In this document: piece by piece, positions 43,288 through 56,104 of the stretch
Layout: every line of letters begins with the position of its first letter
How positions within the stretch are numbered: position 1 is the stretch's first letter
NCBI GenBank assembly: GCA_016647705.1
Contig: CM028333.1
Span: forward strand, 7,328,616 to 7,392,615
Direction: 5' to 3'
Source: Eucommia ulmoides
Taxonomy: Eukaryota > Streptophyta > Magnoliopsida > Garryales > Eucommiaceae
DNA: 64,000 nucleotides
Notes under the pieces: generated by a model
Told to the model about the DNA's origin: nothing
The model's database searches: none
Seen by the model: the letters and a program-made list of their open reading frames with translations, nothing else
Program-made: the position numbers and the translations under genes

Positions 43288-46200
43288 TTAAAACCTAAGA
43301 TAGGGGAGACCCTCTTGATCTTCACAAACATAAGAATTTACGATGTAAGGTAAGGGACTACCTATAGGAAACAACATAGGGCTATTCGAACCAATTTTAG
43401 CAAGACTATCAGTAACAAAATTATATTCTCGATGAACATGAGAAATCTGAATGTCAAAGGAAAGAAGCCAAAACCGAACTGTGTTCCAAAAATAGGTAAT
43501 CGACCAGACTGGACTGTCCTTCTTGATTGAATGAACCAAAGCTAGCGAATCACTTTCCACCAGAAAATAAAGTTGGCCCGAACGCAGAGCTTCCTGAATC
43601 CCCAAGAACAGCTCGTAGAACTCAGCTAGGAAACTTGAATTAACAGTAAGGGGGGAGAAGAAAGCCCAACAAACAGCCCCATTACTGTCCCGAACAATAC
43701 CACCACAAGAAGACGTCATGGTCTCCCTCTTCAAAGCACCGTCCACATTAAGCTTGAAACTCCCCTTAGGCGGACGAGACCAACAGCAAATCAGCAGACG
43801 GGGACGAATAACCTGCTTAATCGGACAATCCAAAAGAAACAGATAATGCTTCCCAAAAGATGATGAAACCGACTTTGATTTAGTCAAATGATTCAGCTCC
43901 TTTACCCAGTTCTTGACTTTGGAAATAATTCATTTATCAGACATGAGAATATTATCATGAGTTGCACAATTCCGATTTTACCATATCTCTCGGCAAATCA
44001 GCAACGGAATCAAATGACCTAATTTTTGAAACTGAGAACTCATTTTTAATCTACTTCACCACAACTTAATACAGTGTATTAAAGGTTGAGGAATAAAAGG
44101 AACATTAAAGAAGGAGCTAAAATGATGCCAAAACATTTGAAGCAACCTCACTTTCCAGAAAAAGATGTTGGAGATTTTTAGTGGATCGAATGAAGCAGCA
44201 ACAACAACCCGACACCGATAGCACTCCCATTTTCTGAATGATATCATCAACTGCTATTTTGTTCTTCAAAAGCCGCCACATGAAAATCTTAATCTTCAAA
44301 GGAAATCGCAGACTCCAAAGAATAGAATAATGATCAACCGGGGTCACCACACCGCTAATTGCTCTCGAAGCCGATTTGATGGAGAAGACGCCATTAACAC
44401 TAGGTAGCCAAATGAGAGAATCAGAGTCCGATGACAATAAAGGGAGGGAGCCATCCAAGAAATCCTGAGCATCATCCTCTAAATCTGGGGATAACCATTC
44501 CTTGTCCTGTAAGCAAGTTTTGACAGAAGGCAAAGAGTTGATAAAATGAAGATCATTAGCAAGGATACCAAGGCCCCAATCTTCATGCCAAAAACTAGTG
44601 AGCTCGCCATTGCTAACTTTCCATCTCGATAATTGTAGAAAAGTATTTCTAGCCGACAAAATATATTTCCAAATTTTAGAACTATCAATATGATCTGTCC
44701 ACAACGATAGAGGAAGGTTATTAGTGTATTTGGAACGCATAAAATCACACCAGAGAGAATTCCCTTTCAGCAGAGACCAAATCCTTTTGAGAGAAAATAC
44801 CAACTTCATATCTTTTAGATTACGAAGACCAAGGACGCTGATAGCGGTATCTTGACAGATTTTATGCTAAGCCACCCAATGCATTTTATTTCCTGAATCC
44901 GAGTGGCCCCAGAAGTAATTCGCAAACATGGATTCCATATCTTCCAGAATACTATTGTGAACAAAGGTAGATGCCAAAAGATGAAGAGGGAAAGAAGATA
45001 AAACATGTTTCAGAAGAACAAGTTTACCTCCACTAGATAGAAGATTTGCTTTCCAACCCTTGACTTTCTTTGACACTTTCTCGATAAGACCGGCGAAATA
45101 ACTCGCTTTAAGATGACCACAGGTAAGGGGTATTCCAAGGTAAGTATAGGGAAAGCAACCTTGGCTAAAACTAATTGAAAGATCGATTGCTAGATGACGT
45201 GCATTGGGACAGTTCTGATGTAAATAGAAATTACTTTTTTGGAGCACTCACAAGTTGGCCAAAAGCTAATTGATACTCTTCAAGCACCTTCATTAAATTT
45301 CTAGTACTATGAGAACTCCCGTTGCAAAAAATGAGGGTATTATTTGCGAACATCAAATGAGAAACCAGAGGAAAACATCTTTTAGTAACAAAACGTTGAA
45401 CCCGATCATCTATCATGGACCGATAAATATTCCGACTAAGCTCCTCTTAAGCCAAAATAAGCAGTAAAGGCGAAATAGGGTTGCCTTGACGCAATCATCT
45501 AGAAGCAGGAAGCCAACCCTTATAAACCCCTTGAAACACCACGGAAAAAGACGTTGAGTCAAAACAACTAGAGACAGCAGCAATAAATCTCTGGCTGAAA
45601 CCATATCGTTTAAGCACCTCAATTAAAAAGTTCCGCTCTAGCCGAACATATGCTTTAGCCATATCGAGTTTGATCATAACATTACAACCACGAATATCCT
45701 TACCCAAATCTTTGAAAAATTGTTGGGCTAGCCCAATAGCTTCGGCGATGGACTTGCCTTTAACAAAACCATGTTGTTAACTAGAAATCAACTTGGGCAG
45801 AAGAGACGCCAGTCTGGTAGATAACGCCTTAGAAAAGATTTTATAACAAATATTACATAAACTGATCGAGTGGAAATCTTTGAGAGACGAAGGTTGAGAC
45901 TTCTTCATAATAAGGACCACTAATGTGCCTGAGAAAGCAGTAGAAATGGGATTTCCTTGAAGAAAATAATTAGCGGCTTCCCAAACATTTTTACCCACTA
46001 TATTCTAAGAAGATTGGAAAAAACTTAAAGAGAGAGAATCCATACCTGGAGCACCGTCAATGAGAATGGACCAAAGGGCATTTTTGATTTCCTCCACCAA
46101 GAAAGGAGCCAATAACATAACATTATCTATATCCATAACGTTGTGTGGGATGGAATCAAAGATAGTGTCGAAGTAAAAAACCTGGGCAGACGAGTATAAA

Positions 46201-47400
46201 TCTTTGAAAAACTCAATAGAAGCTTCGTGAAACATATGGGGATCTGCCAAGCTACTTCCATCTTCATGATGAATAGCAAACAAACATAGGGGAAAGTTAT
46301 ATATTTTAACGGACGTATGAAAGAATTTGGAATTGCTATCTCTCTCTGCTAGCCAATGATCTCGAGACTTTTGTTTCCAATAGACCTCATCCTTCTTAAA
46401 AAGATTATTATATCCCGTAGTTTCTTGATCAAATAAGTTTGATACACCTTGAGACCAGTTGGTTTGAAGCATAGAATTATAAGCTTCCACCGTATCCTTC
46501 CAAGAGTTTAACTCAACAAAGACGTTCCCAAAATTTTGAGCATTCCAAACTTTGAGTGCCGCCCTCATCGATTTGATGTTAAGACTTAAACGAACCAAAG
46601 GCTTCTGATGAGAAGTCTTCCATGCAGATTTAACAACGTGAAGAAATCCCTCATGCAACGTCCACATCCATTGAAACCGAAAAAGTTTCGGATCATTATA
46701 GGAGAAAGAGAAAGAGTGGAGAATCAACGGGCAGTGGTCCGAATTAATACGTTCCAAGTGTTCAACCCGACCATCGAACGAATTACAAATCGTAGATGAA
46801 ACCAAGATTCTATCCAACCGAGAATATTGTTGAGACAATCCTTGATGATTGTTACAAAAAGTGAAATTTGACCCTGTGAATGGGGGGTCCGCCAACCCGG
46901 TGAGGTTAATACAAGTATTAAACTCTTGTTTGACACTCCAAGAAGGGGTTAAACGGCCCAACTTCTCTGAAATACTATGAACAACATTAAAATCACCCCC
47001 CCCAAATTATCGGAATAGAAACCGAGGTAGTCGTAATCATAAGATCCTCCCAAAGAGTTCGGCGTTCAATCTGTGAGCAACTAACATATACAACCATAAC
47101 CAAAAACTCCACATTTAACCAAGCTATCTTACAAGCAATAAATTGGTGATGCGTACGAACAATTTGAACTTTTAGATTATTTTTCCACAAAACCCAAATT
47201 TTGCCTGACTCATCTTGATTAGATGTTGCGTTATGAAACTTGATGGCCTTGTTAACTCTTCCCATGTTAGAATCATCAATCCATGGATCAATAATTCTGG
47301 TAAAGGAAACTTTCGAAGACTTCACAATTCGTTTTAATCTAGCAAGGGTACTAGGGTTCCCAATACCCCTACAATTCCAAAACAAAATGAAGTCAGACAT
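43288..47400 (-). pseudogene. LINE ORF2: endonuclease, reverse transcriptase, RNase H, degenerate
   Basis: Endonuclease starts at 47400 (MSDFILFWNCRGIGN) and continues in another frame at 46005-46961 (TGSNFTFCNN, RLDRILVS, INSDHCPLIL). RT pieces follow at 45777-45998 (PSSLKDFHSISLCNICYKIF), 45495-45707 (VMIKLDMAKAYVRLERNFL) and 45231-45416, where the catalytic ADD is changed to ANN (codons 45344-45339) by two G-to-A changes. The zinc-binding C-terminal region lies at 44117-44809 (SILWSLRFPLKIKIFMWRLL). RNase H at 43288-43887 keeps its acidic residues (LNVDGALK, AEFYELFLG, VESDSLALVHS, HREYNFVTDSLAK). At least five breaks are present, so the element is dead. Confidence 0.85.
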
Positions 47401-47489
47401 TAAACTTTACTTGATGACGTGTTACCATTCCCGAAGTCTTGGAAGTACCTCCAACCGACTCTGGAACCTTCGCTTTTCCATTTTTCCTT

Positions 47490-48904
47490 CGAACTAGCTG
47501 AAAACCATCCGGTTCAGTGCTTGTTGTATCCATAGCATATCCAGCTGCTCCATTATCATTAGCCAATGAATCGTCGTGCTCCGACTGAGAGTCCTCATTA
47601 GCGACAAAATTTTCTCCCCCTTTATCCGCAAAAGGAACTTGGAGAGTCTAAATATGATCATTGTCCCTTGCATTAGGCTGAGGAGACCCTGAACCAGCAT
47701 TGATAGTACTGACTTGTATACCCTGACTTGTGGCCGTCGCAGCAGTAACAATCGCAACTGGCATTGCCGAATTGTTTTTGTAGCTGTACCTTGGAGTGGT
47801 TTCAGTCGGAACTGACACTGCCGGAGCAGTAAGCAACCCCTTTTCTGCAGCTGTAACTATCGCCTGCTGTTGAGAACTGCCCATGGGATCAACCATCTGC
47901 GGAACATCAGAAACAGGACCAGCCTCATGTGCTGTGCCAGCCACTTGAACCAAAGCTAGGTTCTCTTCATTAGGACCTTGATTATCCTCCTTAGATGAGC
48001 TATTTTGGTCCACACTCATTTGTGTTTTCCGCAAAGCCCTATTTCGCCGTTTTTTGAAACTTTTTTATATTGGTTTTTCTGCATTCTCAGGCCCTTCCTC
48101 TCATGTATTTTGCTTGTCATTCAACAACGGATTTTTCCTCTGACATATGTCTAAGGAGTGATCCTGAATATTACAATAGTAACAAAAGGAAGGGATTCAA
48201 TCATACACAACTTCCTGAGAAAATCCATCTTGTTTGCCAATCCAAATCTTAGGTAGTAAAGGTTTAGAGAGATCAACCTCTACACAAACCCTACCAGAGT
48301 TCGATCTTGTCAAGGTTAAAGTGGTGGAATCAATAGCAACAACCTTACCAATCGTGCTTGCTATAGCTTTAAGGATATCTGGAACAAAGTAGTTGAGTGA
48401 AAGCTTTGGAAATTGAATCCAAAGTGAAAGAATTGAGACATCGATTTTTGAGTTGAACGCTTTATTCCAACGGAAAACCTTATAATAAAAACCCTTAATC
48501 ACATTTACCTCTCGGGAAAGGACCTTGAGAAGATTGTTATCATTCAGGAATCAGAGAAGAAGCGTTTTTGAGTCTATCAACCCCATAGTAAACTGACCTG
48601 CAAGGTGCCAAGTCCTGATTTCTATCTAAATGTCCTCCAATGAAGGACGACCATAGTGGAATTTCAAAATTGCAGCTTCATCAAAGAGGGCCTCTGATTG
48701 GGACAGCGTGGAAGGGGAAAAAGAGACAGCCGGCATGCCATCTTTCGTGTAAGAGCGTGATTCCACCTCTATAGATGGTAGGCAGACATCCCTTTGTAGT
48801 GTTGCAGCATAAGACCTTATAAAACCTGTGTTTCTGGACGTTGCAGGCTGCGAAAAAGCTGCAGCCATGGCAGGAGCAAAGCAATCTTGAAGAAAACGTT
48901 GCAA
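47490..48904 (-). pseudogene. LINE ORF1 (DUF4283-like RNA-binding protein), degenerate
   Basis: It begins MQRFLQDCFAPAMAAAFSQP at 48904 and stops at 48626 after HYGRPSLEDI. The core at 48197-48502 (ILSLWIQFPKLSLNYFVPDI, GRVCVEVDLSKPLLPKIWIG) is the DUF4283-type domain of plant L1 ORF1. A CCHC knuckle CYYCNIQDHSLDIC follows near 48140-48180, after an in-frame stop. A low-complexity Ala/Ser/Thr-rich tail runs to about 47490. ORF1 would coat the LINE RNA. Confidence 0.75.
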
Positions 48905-49169
48905 AAGAGACCCCGCGGAAGAGGAAACCAGCGGTGAACACCCCCAGCCGGCGGCGGCTAGGGTTTACATGGACATGCGCTGGTTCCCTGGGGGCTACTG
49001 AGGCAGAAAACTCTATTTGGAAAATGGACTTAAAAGTTTAAAATACTTGTAAATAAGTCCTTCGAAACGTCGACGACTTTATCCAGTCATTTTTTACAGA
49101 AAGTTCTTCATTCTAGAGTGGCCGGCAGCCTCCTCTCTCTTGTTTCAGTTGTTCTGTTCTTTATGGTTA

Positions 49170-50652
49170 ATTATAACATATTATTATAGAAATCTCATAT
49201 TACTGTTTCCTTTTGCACTTGTGTCTGTTTTTTTTTTTTTTTTTTCTTTTTTTTGTGTGTGTATGTTTTAGAGGAATGTGTTGCTTTTTTACTTTTAAGA
49301 GATATTTTGAAAACGGATAGATCCCATTCTTCAACAGCGTATCGTACCCAAATTTCATCACCCATGTTTTTTTTTTTTCTTTCTTACTTTTTATTTTTAT
49401 TTTTTGATTTATGTAATAAAATAGTGATGAGCAACATTTTAAAGAGACGTTAAGGTTGAATTGCACCTTCTTTATGGTAATCGAAAAAATATTCATGTCC
49501 TTTCCTTCTCTCTTATTTATTTTTGAAGTCTCTTATTTAATATCAAATAATACTAAAAAGTAAGTTGAATATGACTAAAAAACAAATTACTCTAAAATTT
49601 TAAAAAATAAATAAAAAAATTAGATAGAAGAATTTATAATAGGATCACTATATTATTTTAAATTTTGCTCGGAGGACAAAATAATATATCTAGTTCATAT
49701 TTATTCTTTGAACACTTACATGTTGGTGTATAATTAAGAAGATAATTTTTTTCAAATTAAAATTAAGCAGATATTTTTTTCGAATTAAAAATTAACAAAA
49801 TAAACTTTTAGTTTCTCTTTTGATTTAAAAATTGTCAAAGATCTAATTAAAACATTGTTTTTTACTAATTGATCTACCAAGTAAATTGGCATTTTAGATC
49901 TAGCATAACTAATTCACTATTTGCTATGCACCATAATTGTGTGAATAAGTGAATTAAAGCAGTCTATCCATCCTTTAAAATATAAAAAACGAAAAAATAA
50001 AAAGTATTTTTTTTTTTATATAAAATCCTTAAAAATCATTTCTTTAATATTTTTATGTACAAAATTAACACTACATTTAATTAGGGATAATTGGTGATTA
50101 GTCCCAAATAACAGTTGTAATCTATTATTAATCCCATTTAAAACATAAATTTTGATTTAGTCCTTAAATTGATTTTTACTTGCATATTAGTTCTGCATAT
50201 ATTTACGCCGGTATAATATTAATTACATATTACAAATTATACGTAACTATGTTATATGTATTTATGTAATATTTGTTATATTTAGTAAATATTTTACACA
50301 AGTTAGATACATATAATTGCAAAACTGCAGTGTGTATAAAATGAGATAGTTATCAGACAAAAATATTTTATTATTCAAACCAAAAGGAAATATTTAAAGA
50401 AGGCGTTGGATGCTGAGTAATTATTTACGGGGTTTTTTTGTATTCTTGATGGAGCTTTTTCTAGCATACAAGGCCTCAACGGCACCAAGTAGATAAAAGT
50501 GGAATGCACAAATGAGAAAAAGGCAACGCTTTCTACCTTGAGAACATATTGAAAAAGCAAAAGTTTTTAGTAACTCCAATCATATAAATATAAAAGAATT
50601 AGAGACTATACTTATGGCATCAAATATTCTTTATTCAAAAATTATTTGATTT
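49170..50652. other. AT-rich intergenic sequence
   Basis: T-rich, GT and A-rich stretches occur (49225-49262, 49367-49400). No gene, LTR or inverted repeat was recognised. Confidence 0.5.
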
Positions 50653-50856
50653 AGGAGGTGTTAGTTCGGTTGATCATGGGATAATTTTTTTTTTTTTTTA
50701 TCAACTAAGTTCAACTCTATTAGAGAGTACTGCTGAAATTAAATCTTAAATTTAATCCTAAATATATCGGACCGATGTAGGAGAATACATCTTTAAGATC
50801 GTCTAAGGAGATGATTAGTCGTGGTGGCACAACCTAGTCCAGACACACCTTATTGT
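50653..50856 (+). mobile_element. tRNA-derived SINE, copy A
   Basis: It starts GGAGGTGTTAGTTCGGTTGA (box A region) and continues through a decayed box B region (AAGTTCAACTCTATTAGAGA) to a tail with AGTCCAGACACACCTTATTG. It is the same family as 51768-51981 in opposite orientation. Confidence 0.65.
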
Positions 50857-51767
50857 AAAACCCCCAAAAAATGTGATTCTATTAATTAACAATTAATAAG
50901 TTTAAAACCTAAGAATGGTCAAAATAATTTTTAGTCTTGTTATGTTCTGATAATTAAATTTTTTACTTATAATGGTCATGTTTAGTAATTGATACATATG
51001 AGAATTATTTTTGTTGCCACGTTTAAGTATACTGCTTACGTGGCAGACACGCATTCCCAAGACATATTAAATAGAATTCATCACTACATATAGCCGTTGT
51101 TCCGGTAAATTTCCATCGGAATACTACTTATTCTCACACTGGAGGTGCAATACTTGCAGTCCAATCCGTGGTGCATTATTCTGCAGGAAGCCCAAAACTC
51201 AAGGAAGATCCGATTATGAGTCTCATAAACCAAGGGAAAAAATTATAATTTTAAAAGTAGTGTTTGTTATGTAAACTTTTAAAAATAAAACAAGAGATAA
51301 AAAATATACTCTTTTCGAAAAACGAAAAATATTTGCTTTGTTTTTTATCCTATAAGAGACGGATGAAGACTGATTAATTATGACGGCTCCACCCAATCTT
51401 TTTTAATCATCTATGATTTTTTTAAAGAAAAATTTAAAATAAAATAAAATTATAGGTACAATAAGATGTCATTTCTACATTATCAAAGACACTTTTGATT
51501 TTAATTTTTATTTTTAAGTGAATATATATATTTTTTCAAAATAATTCTTCTAATTTTAAAAAATACTTTAAAAAAGTTACCACTCCCTAAACTAATTGTC
51601 ATTTTAATTAAGTGATTTTTACAACTCCTATGAATTCTAATCTAATTTTTAAATCCCTGGGATGAGACAAAATTTTGGGTAGCTAGATAGAGGTCATGAG
51701 TCATAATCAAAATTCATATAATTTAGGCCACAATAGAACAATGGTCAACTAATCAAAATTCCTTTTT
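50857..51767. other. Sequence between the two SINE copies
   Basis: About 0.9 kb of AT-rich DNA. No gene was recognised. Confidence 0.45.
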
Positions 51768-51981
51768 ATTAAGCGGTAATATGTGTCTGGACCAACTTAT
51801 GCGTACTTCAACTAATCACTTTTCTGGACGATTTTAAGAGCGAACTCCCTCATATTAACCTGGTGTATTCAAGATTAAATTCAAGATCTAATTTCCCCCC
51901 CGGAGTGCTCCCTAGGAGAGTCGAACCCTGATTGATAAGAAAATATGACACCTCCTCTTACCAACCGAACTAACACCTCTT
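51768..51981 (-). mobile_element. tRNA-derived SINE, copy B
   Basis: On the - strand it reads AAGAGGTGTTAGTTCGGTTG GTAAGAGG (box A) and about 50 bases later GGGTTCGACTCTCC (box B, near the GGTTCGANTCC consensus). The tail contains GGTCCAGACACATATTACCG. Box A and box B are better preserved than in copy A. Confidence 0.7.
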
Positions 51982-53324
51982 GGATAAACAATGGTTACTA
52001 CTCTAATCCCATATAGGTGTCACAAAGCACCAAAACTTGTGCATCCCTAAAAAGAATAAAATAAAATCACATAAATATTCTTATGTAAGATTTTCTTAGG
52101 GGAAATATTACCCTAATTAGAAGAATAAAAAATAAAAATATATAGAGTATAAAAACCAAATTCTGCATATTCCACTGCTGGAAGTTAGGGAACACTTTCT
52201 TGTGTTATTTAGCTTAAAATTCACACTACTTGAAAATTGGTTCATCTCATTATTTGTTGTATTTTAATAATTTAATTTGTAAAAGGAGGGGCTGCGGCCA
52301 TATTCATTGCTTTGCCAACCAATTGGCTTCACCACAAGTAACCCTACTTATGCAAGAAGCCCCACGTTATTCCTTTGTTTCTTCTATAACAAGGTACCCG
52401 CCCAGGCTTGACTTTAGATGCCAATGTGGGCTGAAAATAGCCCACCATTGATCAATTGTTGTTTTGCTTTCTAGCCAACCCAATTAACTAGATTTTATAG
52501 GCTTTATATGGGTAATTTAATAAAATTCTCATTCTTTATTTTGATTTAAACAAAAATCCATATTTCACACATATTTGTGGCACAACAATATTTTTGCAAA
52601 ATATCTATATCGAATTTTCAAATATTTGTTACATAACAATATTTGCAAAACTAAAATCGTAATTGCTACTGTACAGTAACTTTTATATCACCTATTGAAA
52701 AGACAATAACTTTTATATCACATATCAACACTCGTATTAAGAATAAAAGTTAGGCAGTAAATATTTAGTTATATTCATAAAAAAATTGATGCATAACAAA
52801 TATTTACAATTTAGTTTTCGCTGTTGTAAAATACCATCGAGACACTCCAAGCAGACACCCTGCCCGTTGGAAAAAACTTGTCGTCAACTGTATTTTCTGC
52901 CAGAAAAACCTTGCCGCCCAGAAACACTTGTTGCCGCAACAATTGATCTCCACCGAATTGAAGTACCCACTTGACAATGGAGTATTTTGCAACTTAGAGT
53001 AATATGAATAAAACGGAAAAATCGAATCAACCAAAATCCTTCCATTTCTAACACTTGATTCATGTTATTTGAGTAAATGATTTCATTTTTTAAATTGTGT
53101 TATTGTTTCCATTTTGGCCTTGCAGGATATGTTCTTTTTCATCACTCAAGCGTGTGTATGTGTGTGTTTTGTTAAAATAGGATTTTATTTAAAAATAAAT
53201 AAAAAATTAACGTGTTTAAGATAGTATAGGCTTTGTCCCTTGGGGCAGACCCATTTAATATGTTGGCTATATTGGGTATTAACCTAAAAAATCCAATTTT
53301 ATAAAGGGTAAATTAGGTGACGTT
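51982..53324. other. Intergenic sequence without a supported gene
   Basis: Short open frames at 52230-52451 and 52786-52974 show no recognisable family and have no supporting splice or promoter signals. A TGTGTATGTGTGTGT tract lies near 53152-53168. Confidence 0.45.
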
Positions 53325-53470
53325 TGGTTAGTGTTTTCGCTTTTTCTATTTTTATTTCTAATAAACTGAGATGAGAATTTATTTATGTTCTAGAATATTC
53401 TGAGAGTAAAAACATATTTGGTAATTATCATTGTGCTAAAAAAATTTCTTTTAATTTATGAGAAAAAAAC
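53325..53470. mobile_element. Half copy of the intron-3 MITE family
   Basis: GTGACGTTTGGTTAGTGTTT and TTTCTAATAAACTGAGATGA match the left part of 31839-32280. The right half and second terminus are missing. Confidence 0.55.
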
Positions 53471-53489
53471 AAACAAACAAGAACATAAA

Positions 53490-53556
53490 AATGCAAAGTA
53501 ATAACTATTGGATCGCAAAAAAAAATGCAAAGTAATAACTATTGGATCGCAAAAAA
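53490..53556. repeat. Tandem duplication of about 33 bp
   Basis: ATGCAAAGTAATAACTATTG followed by GATCGCAAAAAA occurs twice in direct succession. Confidence 0.85.
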
Positions 53557-53756
53557 TAAAAATCACAAAAAATTATATATGGAGTATGGAGGGAGGCAAT
53601 TGGCATGCAACGCATGATATACTTAATAAAAATAACTATTTTTTACGCTTCATAAATCATTTATATTAAGCATAAAAATGTCAATACATTAAAACATAGG
53701 GGTACAAAATGTAATTAACCCATATAAGCTAGAGAGTGAAAGTGACTTTGAATGCA

Positions 53757-53932
53757 AAATAACCAAAATACCTTTATACTAACGGTTGACTGACAATTTT
53801 GATTAACAAATTCGCAATTTGGATCAAATTGAACCCAATTTCAATTATAAGGGATCAAATGTGTCGATCATTAAATACTGGGGGCCAATTGAACATCAAC
53901 CCTATTTATGAGAGGTCAAAAAAGTAATTTTC
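53757..53932 (-). repeat. Left member of an inverted repeat pair flanking the copia nest
   Basis: It contains AAAATACC, ACGGTTGACTGAC, GGGATCAAATGTGTCGA and GGGGCCAATTGAAC. The same motifs appear in reverse complement and in mirrored order at 63665-63845. Both are probably copies of one transposable element family or its ends. Confidence 0.7.
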
Positions 53933-54189
53933 CTTATATTAAAATCAAACTAGAATGAAAGGTAATATTATCAATTTTATTTTAGACGGGATGTATTGAT
54001 AATTTTTAAATGTAAAGGAGTAATAAGGACTTTGTCCCTTTGTATTGTTTAGTTTTTATTATTTTTTAGTTATTAAAGGATAACATAAAAGAATGAAAAA
54101 TGGCTTAATTATTCATTACATTTACTGATTATAAATATAGTTTAAAGAATATAATCGGCCCTATAAATGAAGAATTAAACTACTCACTT

Positions 54190-54531
54190 CTACACTATAC
54201 AGTACACATTACACCACGACATGTAATGGCTAAAAGAATGGAGTTGTGGATTTATTGCGTTCTATCATACCTCTGCAAGCGCAAGTCATTCGATAGAATG
54301 CTAAATTTGGAACAATAAGATTGAAACAGGGCCCGGGGAAGTGGCCTGGTGAGAGAGTAGACCAAGTTATCAATAGTATGCACATGAGTAACACGAAGCT
54401 ACTTTTTCAATATTTGATCTTGAACGAAGTGAAAATCAATTCCAATGTGCTTCATGCGAGAGTGAAACACTAGATTAGCACAAACATAAGTTACTCAAAC
54501 ATTATCACAATAAATAGTTGGAGCAGTGAGA
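54190..54531 (-). pseudogene. Old copia pol, C-terminal RNase H part (left of the nested insertion)
   Basis: The - strand translation gives SPLTAPTIYCDNV, then [40 protein letters not shown] and ALFQSYCSKFSIL, the end of a Ty1/copia RNase H. It has in-frame stops. It continues 61012-63660 across the younger element. Confidence 0.75.
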
Positions 54532-54536
54532 GGAGA

Positions 54537-55180
54537 TGTTGTTGCAGAAAATAAATAAAGAACGAGTTTACCAAAATTTCTTGGGATGAGTCCCGGACTA
54601 GATCGCTCCCTTTAAGACGTTTCGCGGCTCTGCCCAAGAACGTGCAAGCAGTGTATCAGCCCCGTCGTCCCCAGGATAAAACAGCCCAGAATTCTCCTCT
54701 GTCTAGGACGTTCTTTGCACTGTAGAAGTCCCGAATACCAAACACCCCCACACACTGTTCGCAAAACGAACAAACTGCTCGGAAACCAAAATCGGACTGA
54801 CAAAACAGTACCGGAACAAATCGGAACAATTCCGAAGATCAAACCAAAAATTGTTTCGGAACAGAAACGAAAACAGAAGCAGAAACAGAAAAAAAATCCG
54901 GAACAGAAACAGAAATAGCAGATCAGGAACAGAAACAGTAGATCAGGAACAGAAACAGTGCAGGAACAAAAATGAGGAACAGTGCACTTTTTTTTTCGTG
55001 CTTCAACTGAAAAAAAAAACTTCAATTTATAGGAAAAAAATTTGTTTTGAAACCGAAAGTCATAAATAAAAAAAAACGTTTTAAAAATTAATTTAAAACG
55101 TTTTAACGTTTTTGTCTTAAACGTTTGGATTTCAAAACGTTTTTACTTTTTTTTTCATTTATTTTAACGGTTTTCAAATT

Positions 55181-55224
<44 letters not shown>

Positions 55225-55550
55225 TAATTAAACTGTTTTATTAAAAAATATTTTTTCTAAAAAGTAAATAAGCGCCACCTCATCACACGCGCGGCGCGGC
55301 ACGGCAGGACGGACGGCGGCGGCGGCGGCGCACGCGCGTGGTAAACCGATAGGGATGTAACTTCTCTCCCCTCCACAAAATGTGGGTACCCCTTGGGGCA
55401 CACCCCAAGTATCTCACATACCCCTAGATATCCACTTTAATTTTTTCTCTCCCAACCAATGTGGGACAAAAGATTTTGAGGAAAAAATCATTTATACACA
55501 TTTGACACTTTCTATTCAAAAAATTAAATTAAAATTCATTTGTTTCAACA
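54537..55550 (-). mobile_element. 3' LTR of the nested copia element
   Basis: On the - strand it starts TGTTGAAACAAATGAATTTT and ends CTGCAACAACA. It contains a TGTATAAATGA promoter motif near the start, a (TA)n microsatellite (55184-55220), a GC-rich block (about 55272-55340) and a purine-rich region with repeated GAACAGAAACAG (+ strand) at 54850-54970. Confidence 0.95.
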
Positions 55551-55562
55551 ATCCCCCACTTG
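55551..55562 (-). promoter_or_regulatory. Polypurine tract of the nested copia element
   Basis: On the - strand AAGTGGGGGAT lies immediately before the LTR start TGTTGAAAC. Confidence 0.8.
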
Positions 55563-56104
55563 AATTTTTAAAAACAATTTTTTCATCGAGCAGTATAATT
55601 CAATATAAGATTGTGCATAAGAAAAGGTGTCTATCGACTTGAACATTTACATAGTGAAGATGCTTTAGATTATACTAGAGTAACTCGTAGTTTTGAACTC
55701 TATCTCTAACAACATCACACACACAACCCTATCAGGGTGTAGTCCAAAAGCCCGTGCGTTACGGTCATGCACGTGTATCCCAGTATAGTGAATGCTCTAG
55801 TGAATTTTGCCCAAAATTCCATAGGAAGCGGCCACACTTCCACATTCACATAGGTGAATCTATCAAGAGTACTCTTGTAGCTAGGTACTCCACTCAAATG
55901 TAGAGTATAGATCTCATTAAGAGTTAATAAAAACTCAACCTTCTATCGCTTCAAGATATCATGCTTCAAACAACACATTTATGAAATAGAACTCAAATTT
56001 ATAGCATGATTTTTCTCATATCACTTCATGAGTTGTTATTACCCTTTGAACCTATTTCTTGGGATCTCCAGTCTATAGGTTGGGTTTCCCTCATAAGTGA
56101 CTCG
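55563..56104 (-). other. 3' untranslated region of the nested copia element
   Basis: About 540 bases lie between the end of the RNase H frame and the polypurine tract. No gene is seen. Confidence 0.6.

Larger units (their letters stand above)
43231..49169 (-). mobile_element. Near full-length L1-type LINE with 10-bp target duplication
   Basis: TTTATGGTTA occurs at 43231-43240 and again at 49160-49169. Directly inside the left copy is a T tract (43241-43252), the poly(A) tail of an element on the - strand. The order on that strand is 5' region, ORF1 with zinc knuckle, endonuclease, RT, zinc-binding RT C-terminus and RNase H, the plan of plant L1 elements. Length about 5.9 kb. Several stops and frameshifts make it inactive. 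Confidence 0.85.

Noticed and set aside
52230-52451. 73-codon frame with several Cys and His residues
   Set aside because: No known zinc-binding pattern, no homology recognised, and it lies in AT-rich intergenic DNA without promoter or splice evidence.
54612-55025. 137-codon minus-strand frame inside the copia LTR, also present at 60089-60502
   Set aside because: It is conserved only because the two LTRs are recent duplicates. Its Cys/Phe-rich composition comes from the GAACAGAAACAG-type repeats, and no protein family is recognisable.
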